Shown piece by piece: positions 16,942 to 25,339 of a stretch of 64,000 bases of DNA; positions within the stretch are counted from its first letter, which is position 1, and the number at the start of each line of letters is the position of its first letter. Location of the stretch: assembly GCA_023150935.1 (NCBI GenBank), contig JAKLJW010000019.1, positions 32,078-96,077 on the forward strand, given 5' to 3'. The position numbers and the translations under genes are program-made. Origin of the DNA: Candidatus Binatia bacterium. Its GTDB lineage: Bacteria > Desulfobacterota > Binatia > HRBIN30. The notes below the pieces were generated by a model. That model made no database searches and was not told the DNA's origin. It saw only the letters and a program-made list of their open reading frames with translations.

Positions 16942-18674
16942 ACGTGCTCGGAATCTCCGCTTTGTACCACGACGCCGCGGCCTGCCTGCTCCGGGACGGA
17001 GAGGTTGTCGCCGCGGCCGCGGAAGAGCGCTTCACGCGGCGCAAGCATGATGCCGACATGCCGGTAAACGCGATCAAGTATTGTCTGGAGGCCGGACGCC
17101 TGCGCATCGACGACATCGATCACATCGGCTTCTACGAGAAGCCGTTCGTGAAGTTCAAGCGCATCCTCTACACGCACCTCGCCTGCTACCCGTTTTCGTT
17201 CACGCCGTTCCTGAAGGCGATCCCGTCGTGGATGAACGAGAAGCTCATCATTCCGTCGATCATCCGGCAGAAGACCGGTTACGAGGGCGAGGTGCTGATG
17301 ATCGAGCACCATCTCTCGCACGCGGCGTCGAGCTTCCTGGTGTCGCCCTTCGAGGAAGCGGCCATCCTGACGGTCGACGGCGTTGGTGAGTGGTCGACGG
17401 CAACCTACGGGCACGGCGCCGGCACCGACATCCGGCTGTTCCGGGAGATCCGGTTCCCGCACTCGCTCGGCCTGCTGTACTCCGCGTTCACGTATTATCT
17501 CGGCTTCAAGGTGAACAGCGCCGAGTACAAGGTGATGGGATTGGCCCCTTACGGGCGCCCTATCTTCTACGACCAGATCCGCCAGCTCATCGACGTCAGG
17601 CCGGACGGCAGCTTCCATCTCGACATGCGCTACTTCAACTACCTGACCGGCCTGACGATGACGAACGGCAAATTCGATCAGTTATTCGGCGGTCCGGTGC
17701 GCAAACCCGACGATCCACTCGAGCAGCGCCACAAGGACCTGGCTGCCAGCGTGCAGAAGGTGACCGACGACGTCATGCTGCTGATGGCGAATCACATCGG
17801 GAAGGAGACCGGGTCGCGCAACCTGTGCCTTGCCGGTGGCGTGGCTCTGAACTGCGTCGCCAACGGACGCATCCTTCGCGAGGGGCCGTTTAAGCACATG
17901 TACGTCCAGCCTGCCGCCAGCGACGCGGGCGGCGCCATCGGAGTCGCCAGCTATATTTACCACACCCTCCAGCGGCACGACCGCAACTTCGTGCTGCGCC
18001 ACGACTATCTCGGACCGGGATACTCCGAACAGGAGGTCCGGGAGTTCCTCGTCGGCAACGATATTCCGCATACGGTTCTCGAACGCGACGAGTTGCTGCG
18101 CCGTACGGCCCAGCTGATCGCCGACCAGCAGGTCGTCGGTTGGTTCCAGGGGCGCATGGAGTTCGGTCCGCGCGCGCTCGGGAACCGCAGTATTCTGGCC
18201 GACGCGCGCAATCCGGAGAACCGCGATCGGGTGAACCTGAAGATCAAGTTTCGCGAGAGCTTCCGGCCCTTCGCGCCGGCGGTGCTGGCAGACCGGGTGG
18301 GCGAGTACTTCGAGCTGTCGGAACCGAGCCCGTTCATGCTGCTGGTGGCGCAGGTACGGCCGGACCGCCGTACCATCCCGTCGGTAACCCACGTCGACGG
18401 GTCGGCGCGCGTGCAGACGGTGGAGCGCGATACCAATCCGTTGTTTTACGACCTGATCGCCGAATTCGACCGTCTTACTGGGACCCCGGTGATCATCAAC
18501 ACGTCGTTCAACGTGCGCGGCGAGCCGATCGTGTGTTCGCCGGCGGACGCGTATCGCTGCTTCGTGACCACAGGCATGGACTACCTCGTGATGGGTAACT
18601 GCTTGCTGGATAAGCAGAAACCGCTGCCGAAAATCGCGGGAGTCGACTGGGAACACACGTTTGCGCCGGATTAA
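16938..18674 (+). CDS. O-carbamoyltransferase (NodU/CmcH family), cassette 1
   Basis: The 578-aa protein starts MNVLGISALYHDAAACLL. It has the two NodU/CmcH/TobZ parts: an ASKHA-like N-terminal domain with HHLSHAASSF and AILTVDGVGEWSTAT, then CLAGGVALNCVANGRI, and a C-terminal YrdC-like part with GRMEFGPRALGNRSILAD. Family members use carbamoyl phosphate and ATP to make carbamoyl-adenylate and transfer the group to a hydroxyl. The frame is open from 16173, but ATG 16938 overlapping the methyltransferase stop is the natural start. The next two genes are an SxtJ-like and a DUF5989 protein, the usual companions of these enzymes. A paralogue lies at 29934-31715. Confidence 0.92.
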   Translation: MNVLGISALYHDAAACLLRDGEVVAAAAEERFTRRKHDADMPVNAIKYCLEAGRLRIDDIDHIGFYEKPFVKFKRILYTHLACYPFSFTPFLKAIPSWMNEKLIIPSIIRQKTGYEGEVLMIEHHLSHAASSFLVSPFEEAAILTVDGVGEWSTATYGHGAGTDIRLFREIRFPHSLGLLYSAFTYYLGFKVNSAEYKVMGLAPYGRPIFYDQIRQLIDVRPDGSFHLDMRYFNYLTGLTMTNGKFDQLFGGPVRKPDDPLEQRHKDLAASVQKVTDDVMLLMANHIGKETGSRNLCLAGGVALNCVANGRILREGPFKHMYVQPAASDAGGAIGVASYIYHTLQRHDRNFVLRHDYLGPGYSEQEVREFLVGNDIPHTVLERDELLRRTAQLIADQQVVGWFQGRMEFGPRALGNRSILADARNPENRDRVNLKIKFRESFRPFAPAVLADRVGEYFELSEPSPFMLLVAQVRPDRRTIPSVTHVDGSARVQTVERDTNPLFYDLIAEFDRLTGTPVIINTSFNVRGEPIVCSPADAYRCFVTTGMDYLVMGNCLLDKQKPLPKIAGVDWEHTFAPD

Positions 18675-18686
18675 GAGGGCACTGCC

Positions 18687-18917
18687 ATGTGGAGCAAGAT
18701 CAAAAAGGGATGGATGGCGTTCGTCGATGTCCTGGGGCGGGTTCAGACGACCCTGCTCCTGAGCATCATCTATCACATAGCCGTGGGGCCGATCGCCTTG
18801 GTAGCACGCCTATTACGCCGGGACTTCCTAGGGTTGCGGGCCAGGCCGGGGGAATCTTACGCGGCCGAGCTGGGGCCGTTGTCGACGACTCCGGAGCGGG
18901 CCCACCGGCAGTTTTGA
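18687..18917 (+). CDS. SxtJ-like small membrane protein
   Basis: The 76-aa protein, MWSKIKKGWMAFVDVLGRV onward, has a hydrophobic segment at about residues 22-44 and a charged tail ending TTPERAHRQF. It resembles SxtJ-family proteins, which lie beside carbamoyltransferases in saxitoxin and polysaccharide clusters and have no established function. It lies 12 bp after the carbamoyltransferase gene and upstream of a DUF5989 gene. A role in presenting a membrane-bound acceptor to the cytosolic carbamoyltransferase is only a guess. Confidence 0.72.
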   Translation: MWSKIKKGWMAFVDVLGRVQTTLLLSIIYHIAVGPIALVARLLRRDFLGLRARPGESYAAELGPLSTTPERAHRQF

Positions 18918-19053
18918 CCTGTACGGCCCCGTCGGACGCACGGGAACAGGGCTGGGGCAAGTCCTTGGTGAAGATTTTTCTTGTGTTTCCGACGCCGTTG
19001 TAGTGGAAACGTATGTATGCCCCAGGCGCGGGGGAGATTTTCGGAGGGCAAAA

Positions 19054-19224
19054 ATGGGCAAAGTCCGTACTGTGGGACGTCTGTCGAAAGAGCTGTTCCA
19101 GTTCATGAAGGAAGACAAGCTCTGGTGGATGTCGCCGATTCTGGTGCTGCTCTTGATCGTGGGATCGCTGTTGATCGTCGTGCAGGGATCGGCGCTGGCG
19201 CCGTTGATCTACGCGATGTTCTAG
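19054..19224 (+). CDS. DUF5989/SxtK-like single-pass membrane protein, cassette 1
   Basis: The 56-aa protein has a charged amphipathic N-terminus (LSKELFQFMKEDKLWW), one transmembrane helix (about residues 27-43) and the diagnostic tail QGSALAPLIYAMF. The start is ATG 19054, nine bases after a GGAGGGC ribosome-binding site; the frame also opens at 19003. The second copy at 32915-33097 has the same tail pattern. Family members accompany carbamoyltransferases; their function is unknown. A 136-bp untranslated gap separates it from the SxtJ-like gene. Confidence 0.78.
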   Translation: MGKVRTVGRLSKELFQFMKEDKLWWMSPILVLLLIVGSLLIVVQGSALAPLIYAMF

Positions 19225-19248
19225 CGTTGCCGCTGAGGTCGATCTGAC

Positions 19249-19280
19249 GGGGGCGGGTGCCCACCGGCACTCCCGCCCCC
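19249..19280 (+). terminator. Strong GC-rich stem-loop, possible terminator or attenuator
   Basis: GGGGGCGGGTGCC (19249-19261) pairs with GGCACTCCCGCCCCC (19266-19280) around a 4-nt CACC loop, with a 2-nt bulge on the 3-prime side. No U-tract follows, so this is not a canonical intrinsic terminator. It lies between the carbamoyl cassette and the sugar transferase gene and could separate transcription units, or be a site where the NusG paralogue acts. Confidence 0.4.
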
Positions 19281-19343
19281 CGGGGTCTTCACTCTCACAA
19301 TCCGCGTCGGGGCCTGCGACCGACGGGAAGCGGTCAGGACACC

Positions 19344-20855
19344 ATGCAGGCATATGCTCGAGTTCCCGATCAGGACCTGACACTGGCGCAAGCCGGCGCA
19401 GCAGGGGAAAACGCATCCCGCTTCGAGCGGAAGATCACGCCCCTCGGCGAGGTGGCCAAACACGCTCTCGACTTCGTGCTGGTGCTAATCGGGGTCACGC
19501 TGCTGCTGCCGGTGTTTGCTGCGGTTGCGGCGCTGATCAAGCTGGATTCGCGCGGGCCGGTGTTCTTCCGGCAGCGCCGCGCGGGTCGCAACGGCACGTT
19601 CTTCCGGATCTACAAGTTCCGCACCATGGTCGACGGGGCATACATGATGGGCTCGCGCCTGACGACCAAGCGCGACCCGCGGATCACCCGCGTCGGTCAG
19701 TACCTCCGCTGGACCAAGCTCGACGAGCTCCCGCAGTTGTTGAACGTCCTGCGCGGGGAGATGAGCCTGATTGGTCCACGACCCGAAGATCCTCACTTCG
19801 TCGAGTTCTACACGCCCATGCAGCGCAACGTCTTGTTGGCGCGACCCGGCCTGGTCGGTCCGAGCCAGATCATGGGCCGCGACGAGACCGAGGACTACCC
19901 GGACGGCCTGCGCGACACCGAGCGCTATTACGTCGAACGCATCTTGCCGGATAAGCTGGAGCGCGACCTGGAGTATGTGCGCACAGGGACATTCTGGGGC
20001 GACATATGGTTGTTGTTGCACGGTTTGTGGGCGACCGTATTCGGCGCGTTCCGACTCGAGTATCTGTGGCGTCGTCGCCGACGCTTCGCCCTGATGGCGG
20101 CCGACCTTGTGTTCTGCATGGCGGCTTACGTCATTGGGCTGCTGATTCGCTTCGACTGGGGGATGCCGGAGGCCGTCTGGACGTGGCAGGCGCTGGCGCT
20201 GACGGCGGTGGTGATGCCGCCCACACTGGCTTACTTCGGCGCGTATCAGGGTATCCTTTCCTACTTTGGCCTGTGGGACCTGCTGCAGCTTGCCAAGGGC
20301 GTTACGGCAGGTGTCGTCGCGGTCGCGGCCTTTACCTACCTGACCGGCATGCAGCAGCACCCGCGGTCGGTGTTCGTCATCTATTGGGCGGTGATGTTCC
20401 TGATGCTCGGCGGTCTGCGCTTCGTGCTGCGGCTGCGGGCGCGGGGTCGCGTGCGGGCGCACGCGCGTCGGCGCAAGGCGATAGTGGTCGGTGCCGGGAC
20501 GGGTGGTGAGCATCTGCTGCGCGCGCTGATCGGCGATCCGGCGGCAGAGTATGACGTAACGGCGTGCATCGACGATTCGCCGGAACGTTGGGGCTCTCGC
20601 ATTCACGGCGTCAAGGTGCTCGGTGGGCCTGCCGAACTGCGGCTGGCACTGTCGGCCAACGGAGTTCAGGTCGTCTTCGTTTGTTTGTCGGACATCGATA
20701 TGCCGGCGGCGCGCGAGATCGCGGAGATCTGCGCCGATTCGGGTGTGGACTGCCGGTTGTTGCCGGCGCTGAGCGAGCTGTTGAACACGGATAACTTTAC
20801 GGTCGAACGACCCACGTTGCGCGCCCCGGGCGGCGAGGCGCGTTGTGAAGCGTAG
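19344..20855 (+). CDS. Polyprenyl-phosphate sugar-1-phosphate transferase with C-terminal membrane bundle and NAD-binding-like domain
   Basis: The 503-aa protein is probably the initiating enzyme that loads the first sugar phosphate onto undecaprenyl phosphate. The catalytic domain comes first: a membrane re-entrant helix near residues 35-55, then RIYKFRTMVDG, the Asp-Glu dyad in WTKLDELPQLLNV, and GEMSLIGPRPEDPHF. After about residue 240 there are four hydrophobic helices, then a Rossmann-like CoA_binding_3-type domain (KAIVVGAGTGGEHLLRAL, about 380-397). In WcaJ/WbaP-type enzymes the helices and Rossmann domain precede the catalytic domain, so this order is inverted. No dehydratase domain follows. 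The start is ATG 19344; the frame is open from 19257. Confidence 0.85.
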   Translation: MQAYARVPDQDLTLAQAGAAGENASRFERKITPLGEVAKHALDFVLVLIGVTLLLPVFAAVAALIKLDSRGPVFFRQRRAGRNGTFFRIYKFRTMVDGAYMMGSRLTTKRDPRITRVGQYLRWTKLDELPQLLNVLRGEMSLIGPRPEDPHFVEFYTPMQRNVLLARPGLVGPSQIMGRDETEDYPDGLRDTERYYVERILPDKLERDLEYVRTGTFWGDIWLLLHGLWATVFGAFRLEYLWRRRRRFALMAADLVFCMAAYVIGLLIRFDWGMPEAVWTWQALALTAVVMPPTLAYFGAYQGILSYFGLWDLLQLAKGVTAGVVAVAAFTYLTGMQQHPRSVFVIYWAVMFLMLGGLRFVLRLRARGRVRAHARRRKAIVVGAGTGGEHLLRALIGDPAAEYDVTACIDDSPERWGSRIHGVKVLGGPAELRLALSANGVQVVFVCLSDIDMPAAREIAEICADSGVDCRLLPALSELLNTDNFTVERPTLRAPGGEARCEA

Positions 20856-20898
20856 GCGGCGGCCGGGCGGGAGCGAACGGTTCGTTGAAGGAGGATGC

Positions 20899-21909
20899 AT
20901 GCGAGACGATCTCGTGTTGGTGACCGGGGGCGCGGGCTACATTGGGTCGCACCTGGTGCGAAAGCTGTTGCGGCAGGGATACCGAGTGCGAGTGCTCGAC
21001 AAGTTTCTCTATGGCGAGCACGGGATTTCCGAGCTGCGTGGCGATCCTAACGTCGAGGTGCGCTACGGCGATATCTGCAACATCCGTGACGTCGTTCAGG
21101 CGGTCAACGGCGTGCGCGCCGTCGTTGCCCTGGCGGCTCTGGTTGGCGATGCCGCGTGCGACCTCGATCCGCGCGAGGCGCTGATGACCAACTTCGAGGC
21201 GACGCGATGTCTGCTCGAGAGCTCCCGCGAAGCCGGCGTGCAGCGCCTGGTGTTCGCTTCTTCATGTAGCGTTTACGGCGCCAACGGGAGCGAGTTGCTG
21301 CACGAAAACTCGCACCTCAACCCGGTCTCGCTGTATGCGCGCACGCGTATCATGTCCGAGGAAGTGCTGTTGCACGAGCACGGACCCGTCGAGATCGTGA
21401 TCCTGCGTCTGTCGACGGTATGCGGGCTGTCGCCGCGGATGCGGTTCGACCTGATGGTCAACACGATCACGGCGCGGGCTATGGTGGAAGGGAAAGTGCG
21501 CATCGTGGGAGCCAACCAGTGGCGCCCGCACATTCACGTGCAGGATGCCGCCGAAGCCTTCCTGGCTTCGGTCGACGCACCATCGGAGGTGGCGGCCGGG
21601 GGCATATTCAATGTCGGGGCCGATCACCTGAACTTCACGGTCGGCGAGGTGGCTGCCAAGGTCGTCGAGCAGGTGCCGGGCACGGTCGTCGAGTATTTCG
21701 ACCGCATCGAAGACCGGCGAAGCTATCGGGTGTGTTTCGATAACATCCGGGATCGGCTTGGTTTTCAACCGCTGCACACCGTCGATGATGCGATTCGCGA
21801 GGTGCGCACCGTGCTCGAAACCGGTGAGGTCGGCGATTACGGGGACGAGGTGTATCACAACGTCAAGCAGCTGCAGCGTAACAGCCGTCAGCAGACTCTC
21901 TCGGCCTGA
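20899..21909 (+). CDS. Extended SDR, NAD-dependent sugar epimerase/dehydratase-like, with Arg at the catalytic Lys position
   Basis: The 336-aa protein has the Rossmann motif VTGGAGYIGSHL (residues 8-19) and an active-site Ser/Tyr region FASSCSVYGANG. The expected YxxxK motif reads LYARTRIMSEE, so Arg stands where the catalytic Lys normally is; the codon is CGT. The rest of the fold (RWRPHIHVQD-like substrate segment, NVGADHLNFTVGEV) is intact. It likely acts on a nucleotide sugar. The ATG at 20899 is preceded by GAAGGAGG only four bases away. Whether Arg supports catalysis is not known from the sequence. Confidence 0.75.
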   Translation: MRDDLVLVTGGAGYIGSHLVRKLLRQGYRVRVLDKFLYGEHGISELRGDPNVEVRYGDICNIRDVVQAVNGVRAVVALAALVGDAACDLDPREALMTNFEATRCLLESSREAGVQRLVFASSCSVYGANGSELLHENSHLNPVSLYARTRIMSEEVLLHEHGPVEIVILRLSTVCGLSPRMRFDLMVNTITARAMVEGKVRIVGANQWRPHIHVQDAAEAFLASVDAPSEVAAGGIFNVGADHLNFTVGEVAAKVVEQVPGTVVEYFDRIEDRRSYRVCFDNIRDRLGFQPLHTVDDAIREVRTVLETGEVGDYGDEVYHNVKQLQRNSRQQTLSA

Positions 21910-21943
21910 GCCGGGGTACTCCCCACAGGCGTCGTTCCGTAAC

Positions 21944-23017
21944 ATGAGTGCTTCGCGCACCCTGCGTGTCGGTTTGGTCGGGTGTGGACGGATCGCGCAC
22001 GTCCACGCTGGTTACTTGCGGCAGACGCCGCACGTGACCTTCGTGGGCGCGTGCGACACCAACCCCGAAAGCCGTGAGACGTTCACCGCCCGGTGGCAGG
22101 TGCCGACCTTTGCCGACATCGACGAAATGCTGAGCGCCGCCGCCCCCGACGCGGCGCACGTGGTTACTCCGCCGGCGTCGCATGTGGCGCTGGCGGTCAG
22201 ACTGCTGGATGCCGGGCTGCACGTTCTCGTCGAGAAGCCGCTGGCATTGAGCGTGGTGGAAGTCGACCGCATGCTGGCGGCGGCGCAACGCCGGCAACGC
22301 GTGCTGACGGCCAATCATAATCGCTGGTTCGACCCCGTGGTCGCGGCGGCGCGCAACCTGCTCGACTCGGGGCGGTTGGGGGCTCTGGTCGGTGTGGACG
22401 TGTTTCAGGGCGCCGCCGCGGGCGAGGCCGACCCGGCTGCCGGGGCGCATTGGAGCCGAGCCCTGCCGGGCGGAATGCTGTACAACCTCGGTCCCCATCC
22501 GACTTATCTGCTGCGTAATTTCGTCGGCCCGGTACAGGAGATCCAGGTCCTCTCCGATGCCGACAGTGCAGGGCAGCTTCGTGAAGTGCGGGCCCTGGTG
22601 CGCGGCGCCGCCGCGGTCGGCTCCCTGACGATCTCTTTGCAGACTCAGCCGTTCATGAATCGGTTGACGCTGTACGGGACCGCGATGACGGCGGAGGTTA
22701 ATCTCAACAACATGACGCTGTTGGTCCGTCGCACTCGCCGCACGCCGAAGCTGGTCGGCAAGGTACTGCCTAATCTCGACGAGGCGACGCAACTGGTGTG
22801 GGCGACCGTCGTCAACACGATCGAATTCCTGCGCGGCAGGCAACGGTACTATCCCGGGATGGGGTTGCACTTCCGTGCCCTGTACGAGGCGTTGGCCGCG
22901 GGGGGCGTCCCGCCGGTGAGTGCAAACGAGGCGCGCGAGGCGGTCTGGCTTATGGAGCAGATCTGGCAACGGGCGGGGGCCAGCGCCGGGGGGCCGGCAA
23001 CGGAGGTGGCGGCGTGA
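21944..23017 (+). CDS. Gfo/Idh/MocA family sugar oxidoreductase
   Basis: The 357-aa protein has the N-terminal NAD(P)-binding motif VGLVGCGRIAHVHAGYL (residues 9-25) and the family signature HVLVEKPLALSVVEVD (about 95-110), whose Lys is in the active site. A hydrophobic His-containing segment (LYNLGPHPTYLLRNFVG) is consistent with the catalytic His. Such enzymes oxidise or reduce keto positions of nucleotide sugars and often pair with DegT aminotransferases (one lies at 14755-15951). It overlaps the next SDR gene by 4 bp (GTGA). The frame is open from 21758, but ATG 21944 begins the conserved domain. Confidence 0.85.
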   Translation: MSASRTLRVGLVGCGRIAHVHAGYLRQTPHVTFVGACDTNPESRETFTARWQVPTFADIDEMLSAAAPDAAHVVTPPASHVALAVRLLDAGLHVLVEKPLALSVVEVDRMLAAAQRRQRVLTANHNRWFDPVVAAARNLLDSGRLGALVGVDVFQGAAAGEADPAAGAHWSRALPGGMLYNLGPHPTYLLRNFVGPVQEIQVLSDADSAGQLREVRALVRGAAAVGSLTISLQTQPFMNRLTLYGTAMTAEVNLNNMTLLVRRTRRTPKLVGKVLPNLDEATQLVWATVVNTIEFLRGRQRYYPGMGLHFRALYEALAAGGVPPVSANEAREAVWLMEQIWQRAGASAGGPATEVAA

Positions 23018-24003
23018 AGGTGCTCGTGACCGGGGCTACCGGCTTTCTCGGCCGCAGTATCGTCGCCCGCCTGCAGCGGGAGGCCGTCGAGGTGCGTGCC
23101 CTGGTGCGGCCGGGCCGGGCAGGTTTGCCGCCCGACGTGGAACCGTGTCCGGGAGACCTCAAGGACGAGGCGTCGATCGCGACCGCGGTGCAGGGCGTCG
23201 ATGCGGTCGTGCACGCCGGGGCCAAGGTGGATACGAGCGGCAAGTGGGAGGAATTTGCCGAGGTTAACATTCGGGGCACGCGACGGGTGATCAGCGCGGC
23301 GCGCGCCTCCGGTGTCGGCCGCATCGTCCACATCAGCTCGCTGAGCGTTTACGATGTCGATCGTGACGGCGTAACTATTACCGAAGATAGCCCTTACGAG
23401 AGTGAAGCCAACGCGCGCGGTCACTACAGCCGCTCGAAGCTCGCCGCCGATCGCCTGGCGCTAACCGAGGCCCGTGCCGGTGCGCCGGTCGTGGTGCTGA
23501 GGCCGGGTCTCCTCTACGGACCGGGCAAGCGCCCGCCGCTGGCGCGGCAGAGTTTCGCGGTGAAGGGCTGGAAACTGATCCTGGCGCGGCCGAATTATCC
23601 CCTGCCGATGTCCTACGTCGATAACACGGCGGATGCGGTCTGGTTGGCGCTGCACTGCCCCGACGCGATCGGGCAAGCCTTCACGATCGTGGACGAGAAC
23701 ATCCGGCAGAACGAATTGGTGTCGCTGTATCGGGCGGCGTCGGGAGAAGTCTGGCGCCCGGTTTTTCTCCCGGTCGGTACCGTTGCGCTTGCGGCCGGGG
23801 TCGCCGAACGCGGCTTACGCCTGGTGCGGCGCCGATCGCCGGTAACCTACCATCAGGTGCGGCGGGCCACCGACCGCGCCTGGTACGACTGCTCCCGTGC
23901 CGAGCAGGTGCTCGGCTGGCGTCCCGCGGTGCCCGTCCACGAAGGATTGCGCCGCACCTTCGAGTCGATCCGGACGTTGGCCAACGCGCCGGCAGCCGCG
24001 TAG
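23014..24003 (+). CDS. Extended SDR, NAD-dependent epimerase/dehydratase family
   Basis: The 329-aa protein starts MKVLVTGATGFLGRSIVARL (GTG 23014, overlapping the previous stop by 4 bp). The TGATGFLG nucleotide motif, HISSLSVYD and the catalytic GHYSRSKLAADRL (YxxxK present) place it among atypical SDRs acting on sugar nucleotides or other ketones. The substrate is not evident. Coupling with the Gfo/Idh-type oxidoreductase suggests successive steps on the same nucleotide sugar. The frame is open from 22798, but that part overlaps the oxidoreductase. Confidence 0.82.
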   Translation: MKVLVTGATGFLGRSIVARLQREAVEVRALVRPGRAGLPPDVEPCPGDLKDEASIATAVQGVDAVVHAGAKVDTSGKWEEFAEVNIRGTRRVISAARASGVGRIVHISSLSVYDVDRDGVTITEDSPYESEANARGHYSRSKLAADRLALTEARAGAPVVVLRPGLLYGPGKRPPLARQSFAVKGWKLILARPNYPLPMSYVDNTADAVWLALHCPDAIGQAFTIVDENIRQNELVSLYRAASGEVWRPVFLPVGTVALAAGVAERGLRLVRRRSPVTYHQVRRATDRAWYDCSRAEQVLGWRPAVPVHEGLRRTFESIRTLANAPAAA

Positions 24004-24040
24004 CGCCGTTGGCGCCAGCGCGCGAAGGGAATGATCGCCC

Positions 24041-24997
24041 ATGATCGGGATTCGTGACGTCGCCTGCTATCTCCCCGAGGGCACGTTGCACTCGGCAGAC
24101 CTCCGCGCCCGACTGGGTTTCAAGCCGGGGTTTCTCGAAGACAAGGTGGGTGTCGAGATTCGCCGCATCTCGGCGCCGGACGAAAGTACCAGCGACATGG
24201 CGGTTCGGGCCTTCGAGCGGCTTCGGACGCGCTGTCCCGGGGAAGGCTTCGAGGACGTTGGGCTGCTGCTGTTCTGCACGCAGAATCCGGACTTCAAGAT
24301 CCCCAATACCGCGAGCCTGGTGCAGCATCGGCTCGGGCTTCCTAAGTCGATGCTGGCCTTCGATATCGCGCTGGCTTGCTCGGGCTACGTGGCGTCGATC
24401 GTGACCGCCAAGGCCTTGATGACCGAACTCGGGGTCGACAAGGCGCTCGTCTTCACCGCCGACCCGTACAGCAAGATCATCGATCCAGAGGATCGTACGA
24501 CGGTGGCGTTGTTCGGAGATGCAGCGACGGTAACGGTGGTGCAGCGCGGCGGCCGCCTGTCGATCTGCAAGAGCGCGTTCGGGAACGACGGCGGCAAGTA
24601 CGACGCCTTGATAGTTCCGAACAGCGGTACGGCGAAGATAGACGGTGCCGCCGAGGTACTGCGGCTCGACGGCCGCAGTATCTACGAGCTGCTCAAGACC
24701 GAGGCCCCGCCGAACATCCGAGCCTGCGCGGCGATCAACGGTCTGACGCTCGAGGCAATCGACCTGTTCTTGTTCCATCAGGCGAGTGCGTGGCTCTTGC
24801 GGGGATTGCTCGAAGACCTGGGGCTGCCGGCGGAAAAGGTGCCCACAAACCTGCGGCTCATCGGCAACACGGTCTCGTCGTCGATCCCGTTGCTTCTCGA
24901 CGAGGTAATGTACGGCGGTGGGCCGCTGCCCCGGACGATGCTCATGAGCGGGTTCGGAGCCGGCCTGGCATGGGCGTCCGTCGTGTTGCGAAGCTGA
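24041..24997 (+). CDS. 3-oxoacyl-ACP synthase III-like (KAS III/FabH-type) enzyme
   Basis: The 318-aa protein has a thiolase fold with a complete KAS III-type triad: Cys in DIALACSGYVASI (about residue 113), His in LFLFHQASAW (about 245) and Asn in IGNTVSSSIPLLL (about 276). It should condense an acyl-CoA with malonyl-ACP, or transfer an acyl group as some KAS III-like enzymes in secondary metabolism do. The next gene is a stand-alone acyl carrier protein, followed by an unrecognised protein and a GNAT. That context points to a dedicated acyl group for glycan decoration rather than housekeeping fatty acid synthesis; no fabD, fabG or fabF is nearby. Confidence 0.88.
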   Translation: MIGIRDVACYLPEGTLHSADLRARLGFKPGFLEDKVGVEIRRISAPDESTSDMAVRAFERLRTRCPGEGFEDVGLLLFCTQNPDFKIPNTASLVQHRLGLPKSMLAFDIALACSGYVASIVTAKALMTELGVDKALVFTADPYSKIIDPEDRTTVALFGDAATVTVVQRGGRLSICKSAFGNDGGKYDALIVPNSGTAKIDGAAEVLRLDGRSIYELLKTEAPPNIRACAAINGLTLEAIDLFLFHQASAWLLRGLLEDLGLPAEKVPTNLRLIGNTVSSSIPLLLDEVMYGGGPLPRTMLMSGFGAGLAWASVVLRS

Positions 24998-25059
24998 GTC
25001 GATGCGGCGGAACCTGGAGCAATCGAGCGCCGCGCCGGGCAGTCAGGAGGAATTCGTAA

Positions 25060-25317
25060 ATGGCAAGTGAGATCGAGGTGCGCAATCAACTGCTGACCAT
25101 TCTGTCGCGGATGTTGGAAACCCCGCCGCAGTACGCGCCCGGGGCGGACATATTCGAGGACTTCGGCCTCGATTCGCTCGACCAGATCGAGTTCCTGTTC
25201 AACGTCGAGGAATCCTTCGGAGTGAAGATCGCGGACGAGACCTTCGAAGGCGAAGGCCTGCGGGAGTTCGATCGCCTCGTGGCGCATCTCGCCGAAAGGC
25301 AGTCCGCCGCGAATTGA
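25060..25317 (+). CDS. Acyl carrier protein
   Basis: The 85-aa acidic protein has the phosphopantetheine site in DFGLDSLDQIEFLFNVEE (Ser at about residue 36), with the surrounding helix pattern of an ACP. An AGGAGG ribosome-binding site at 25045-25050, nine bases before the ATG, is the best consensus in this region and suggests high translation. Between a KAS III-like gene and a possible acyl-processing protein, it is probably the carrier for that cassette. A 4'-phosphopantetheinyl transferase must come from elsewhere. Confidence 0.92.
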   Translation: MASEIEVRNQLLTILSRMLETPPQYAPGADIFEDFGLDSLDQIEFLFNVEESFGVKIADETFEGEGLREFDRLVAHLAERQSAAN

Positions 25318-25339
25318 CCCGGAACCGGTTCGGGACCGC

